Below, in pieces: positions 6,608-7,834 of a stretch of 7,834 nt of DNA. The DNA is taken from the NCBI GenBank assembly GCA_023417735.1, contig JAEZEK010000009.1, forward strand, positions 1 through 7,834. The letters run 5' to 3'. Source of the stretch: Pseudomonadota bacterium. GTDB taxonomy: Bacteria; Pseudomonadota; Alphaproteobacteria; Rhizobiales; Afifellaceae. The position numbers and the translations under genes were made by a program. The notes under the pieces are model-generated. The model was given only the letters and a program-made list of their open reading frames with translations, had not been told where the DNA came from and made no database searches. Within the stretch, counting starts at the first letter, position 1; every line of letters begins with the position of its first letter.

Positions 6608-6682
6608 CGGCCGGCCCGCCAGCCCCGCGCACGCTTGCCCGGGCAGGGTGTGAGCCGTCCGTCGGAAGCGCCTGCCGCCGCC
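6608..6682 (+). other. Gap between flgI and motE, no clear signals
   Basis: These 75 bases are very G/C-rich. A perfect 10-base palindrome, TGCCCGGGCA, lies at 6636-6645 and could form only a short hairpin with a CCGG loop. No T-run follows, so I see no terminator, and there is no recognisable promoter. The frame of motE is open back to a TTG at 6635 and a GTG at 6650, so a longer N-terminus is formally possible. Confidence 0.4.
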
Positions 6683-7234
6683 ATGAGGTCCTGCATCGCC
6701 CGCTTTGCCGTCCTGCTGCCGGTCCTGGCCTGCGCCGCCGGGATGGCCGGCTGCGGCCCGGCGCTCGCCGCCGAAGAGGCCGGCGCGGCAAACTTGCGGG
6801 CCGCGGCGCCGGGCATGGACCCGGCAAGTCTCACCGACGCCGACCGCTACTGCCTCAACATCGCCGATGCCGCCGCAGACGCGCGCGCGGCATGGCAGGC
6901 GCGCAAGCTCCGCGAGCTCGAGGAACAGGTCGAGGCCCGGCTCGCGCTGCTCGAGGCGAAGCAGGCGGAGCTCGCCGACTGGGTGCGCCGCCGCGAGGCG
7001 CTGCTCGCGAGCGCGGAGGAGGGCGTGGTCGCCATCTACGGCCGCATGCGGCCCGACGCCGCCGCGCGCCAGCTCACGTCCATGGAGGGCGACGTCGCGG
7101 CGGCGATCCTGGCGAAGCTGAACGCCCGTGTCGCAAGCGCGATTCTGAACGAGATGGAGCCGGCGCGCGCGGCCGGGCTCGCCGACACCATATCCGGCGC
7201 GCGGACCCCGCCCGCCGGGGGGAAGGGATCCTGA
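6683..7234 (+). CDS. motE: MotE-type periplasmic chaperone of the flagellar motor
   Basis: In Sinorhizobium meliloti MotE is a disulfide-linked periplasmic dimer that stabilises MotC, a periplasmic motor protein of rhizobia. The product here is 183 residues from the ATG at 6683, chosen because a signal peptide (residues 1-29, likely cut after ALA) then starts correctly. No good ribosome binding site is seen; TTG 6635 and GTG 6650 are in-frame alternatives. With cleavage after residue 29 the mature protein has one cysteine, C57 in DRYCLNIADAA, which fits disulfide dimerisation. Residues about 62-112 are a charged coiled coil (RKLRELEEQVEARLALLEAK). Residues 119-170 resemble the MgtE N-terminal/FliG-like fold (MRPDAAARQLTSMEGDVAAA, then ILNEMEPARAAGLAD). 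Cysteines 17 and 24 also permit a lipoprotein reading, which I consider less likely. The stop overlaps flgH as TGATG. Confidence 0.85.
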   Translation: MRSCIARFAVLLPVLACAAGMAGCGPALAAEEAGAANLRAAAPGMDPASLTDADRYCLNIADAAADARAAWQARKLRELEEQVEARLALLEAKQAELADWVRRREALLASAEEGVVAIYGRMRPDAAARQLTSMEGDVAAAILAKLNARVASAILNEMEPARAAGLADTISGARTPPAGGKGS

Positions 7235-7834
7235 TGCGCCGCGCCGCCATGCTGTCCGTCTGGCTGCTCCTGGCGGGCTGCGCGGGCGAGGTCCAGGATT
7301 TCGGCCGCGAGCCGCGCCTCAGCCCGGTCGGCAGCGGTCTGCAGGCCTATCGCGAGCCGGTCCCTGTTGCGGTCTTCCCGCCCGCCGCCGGTCCCTCGGA
7401 GCAGTCGCTCTGGGACGCGACCCGGCCGAACCTCTTCCGCGATCCGAGGGCGAGCAAGGTCGGCGACGTGGTCACGGTCCGCATCGCCATCAACGACCGC
7501 GCGACGCTCGACAACGCCTCCGGCCGTTCGCGCGATTCGAGCGCAAGAACGGGGATCGGCTTCGCCTTCGGGCTGGACGGGTCGGGCTCCAAGCTGAGCG
7601 CGTCCGCCGACGCGGCCGGGCAGTCCACCTCGAAGGGCAAGGGCTCGATCGACCGCTCGGAGCGGATCGAGCTCTCGATCGCGGCGGTGGTGAGCGAGGT
7701 CCTGCCGAACGGCAACCTGGTGATCAGCGGGTCGCAGGAGGTCCGAGTCAACTTCGAGGTCCGCGTGCTCAACATTGCCGGCATCGTCACGCCGCGGGAC
7801 ATCGCGAGCGACAACACCGTATCCTACGAGAAGA
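7234..7834 (+). CDS. flgH: Flagellar L-ring lipoprotein FlgH (3' end beyond the window)
   Basis: FlgH forms the outer-membrane L ring through which the distal rod passes. 200 codons are present and the frame is open to the window edge; about 30-40 residues are probably missing compared with the usual 230-240. The N-terminus is a lipoprotein signal with lipobox LAGC (residues 13-16). Cys16 is the expected lipidated residue, and Ala at +2 is consistent with outer-membrane sorting. Family blocks follow: SLWDATRPNLFRDPRASKVG (58-77) and DVVTVRIAINDRATLDN (78-94), a Ser/Gly-rich stretch, and in the last part AAVVSEVLPNGNLVISGSQE, RVNFEV and GIVTPRDIASDNTVSYEK. The ATG overlaps the motE stop by one base. 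Identification is secure despite the truncation. Confidence 0.95.
   Translation, partial: MRRAAMLSVWLLLAGCAGEVQDFGREPRLSPVGSGLQAYREPVPVAVFPPAAGPSEQSLWDATRPNLFRDPRASKVGDVVTVRIAINDRATLDNASGRSRDSSARTGIGFAFGLDGSGSKLSASADAAGQSTSKGKGSIDRSERIELSIAAVVSEVLPNGNLVISGSQEVRVNFEVRVLNIAGIVTPRDIASDNTVSYEK

Noticed and set aside
6636..6645. Palindrome TGCCCGGGCA between flgI and motE
   Set aside because: It is short and made mainly of G and C, so expected by chance in such DNA. There is no T-run for a terminator and no second copy that I noticed.

Overview
The window is a compact piece of a flagellar gene cluster from a G+C-rich alphaproteobacterium, most likely of the order Hyphomicrobiales (Rhizobiales). 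Three things point there. The gene order flgB-flgC-fliE-flgG-flgA-flgI-motE-flgH is the arrangement I know from Sinorhizobium and Agrobacterium relatives. A MotE-type periplasmic protein lies between flgI and flgH. The third codon positions of every gene are heavily G/C. All genes lie on the + strand. I cannot name the genus.

Layout: positions 1-105 hold the ambiguous 3' end of an upstream gene, possibly fliM. Next come the switch and export genes fliN (92-439), fliG (426-1481) and flhB (1493-2575). A gene of unknown function (2587-3048) is tightly coupled to flhB. A 68-base gap carrying a striking inverted repeat (3076-3106) separates it from the rod and ring block: flgB, flgC, fliE, flgG, flgA, flgI. 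After a 75-base gap come motE and the first 200 codons of flgH, which runs off the end of the window.

The products build one machine from the inside out. FliG and FliN form the cytoplasmic switch. FlhB is the substrate-specificity gate of the export apparatus. FliE joins the MS ring to the rod, FlgB, FlgC and FlgG make the rod, and FlgA helps FlgI polymerise into the P ring. FlgH is the L-ring lipoprotein. MotE, by homology, is a chaperone for the periplasmic motor protein MotC. Most junctions overlap or are a few bases wide, and at several the stop codon of one gene lies inside the ribosome binding site of the next, so co-transcription and translational coupling are likely.

I found no mobile element, CRISPR array, tRNA, rRNA or convincing intrinsic terminator. 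This is mostly an ordinary conserved operon. The points worth a second look are the dyad before flgB, the uncharacterised protein after flhB, the A+T-rich start of flhB, and the torque-helix substitutions in FliG.
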